Below, piece by piece: positions 5,708-5,723 of a stretch of DNA of 5,723 nucleotides. The notes under the pieces were generated by a model. That model saw only the letters and a list, made by a program, of their open reading frames with translations, ran no database searches and had not been told where the DNA came from. A program made the translations under genes and the position numbers. The stretch is from an uncultured Eubacteriales bacterium (lineage in GTDB: Bacteria; Bacillota; Clostridia; Oscillospirales; CAG-272), in contig CAJKPX010000096.1 of NCBI GenBank assembly GCA_905201895.1, positions 1 to 5,723 on the forward strand. Reading direction: 5' to 3'. Each line of letters opens with the position of its first letter. The first letter of the stretch is position 1.

Positions 5708-5723
5708 AATAAAAGAATGCAGG

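Noticed and set aside
5708..5723. Start of a further gene or a terminator after the HAD gene
   Set aside because: Only 16 AT-rich bases remain; no hairpin, ribosome site or start can be judged.

Overview
The window looks like a piece of a moderately GC-rich, low-GC-lineage Gram-positive (Firmicutes/Clostridia-type) chromosome. The evidence is four sigma-A-like promoters with TTGACA -35 boxes, purine-rich Shine-Dalgarno sites, a DeoR-family sugar regulator, and protein families typical of gut anaerobes. The assignment is inferred from sequence style; no taxonomic marker gene is present. No RNA genes, CRISPR, insertion sequences or integration sites are seen.

Layout: (A) positions 1-1639, minus strand: nagA (N-acetylglucosamine-6-phosphate deacetylase, GTG start at 1639) followed, with a 4-base ATGA overlap, by an N-terminally anchored membrane protein that runs off the left edge. 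(B) 1640-1826: a divergent promoter region serving nagA leftward and a GNAT acetyltransferase rightward. (C) 1827-2285, plus strand: the GNAT acetyltransferase, which converges with (D) 2304-2999, minus strand: a DeoR-family sugar-phosphate-responsive repressor. (E) 3000-3154: a second, very compact divergent promoter region whose two -35 boxes lie in a 9-bp inverted repeat, with a tandem 9-bp repeat in the regulator's leader. (F) 3155-5026, plus strand: a 623-residue protein that fuses a glycerol-1-phosphate-dehydrogenase-like (AraM/EgsA-type) domain to a KpsF/GutQ-type SIS phosphosugar isomerase domain. (G) 5045-5707, plus strand: a HAD-superfamily phosphatase or phosphomutase, 17 bases downstream and probably cotranscribed.

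The most interesting unit is D-G: a divergent regulator, a dehydrogenase-isomerase fusion and a HAD hydrolase. Together they look like a small sugar-phosphate or polyol-phosphate pathway in which an isomerase and a dehydrogenase interconvert phosphorylated intermediates and a HAD enzyme removes or moves the phosphate. The pairing of an AraM-like dehydrogenase with a HAD phosphatase recalls araL-araM of the Bacillus subtilis arabinose operon. The substrate cannot be read from the sequence. nagA and the DeoR regulator may both belong to amino-sugar or sugar-phosphate metabolism, but nothing in the window proves that they share control.
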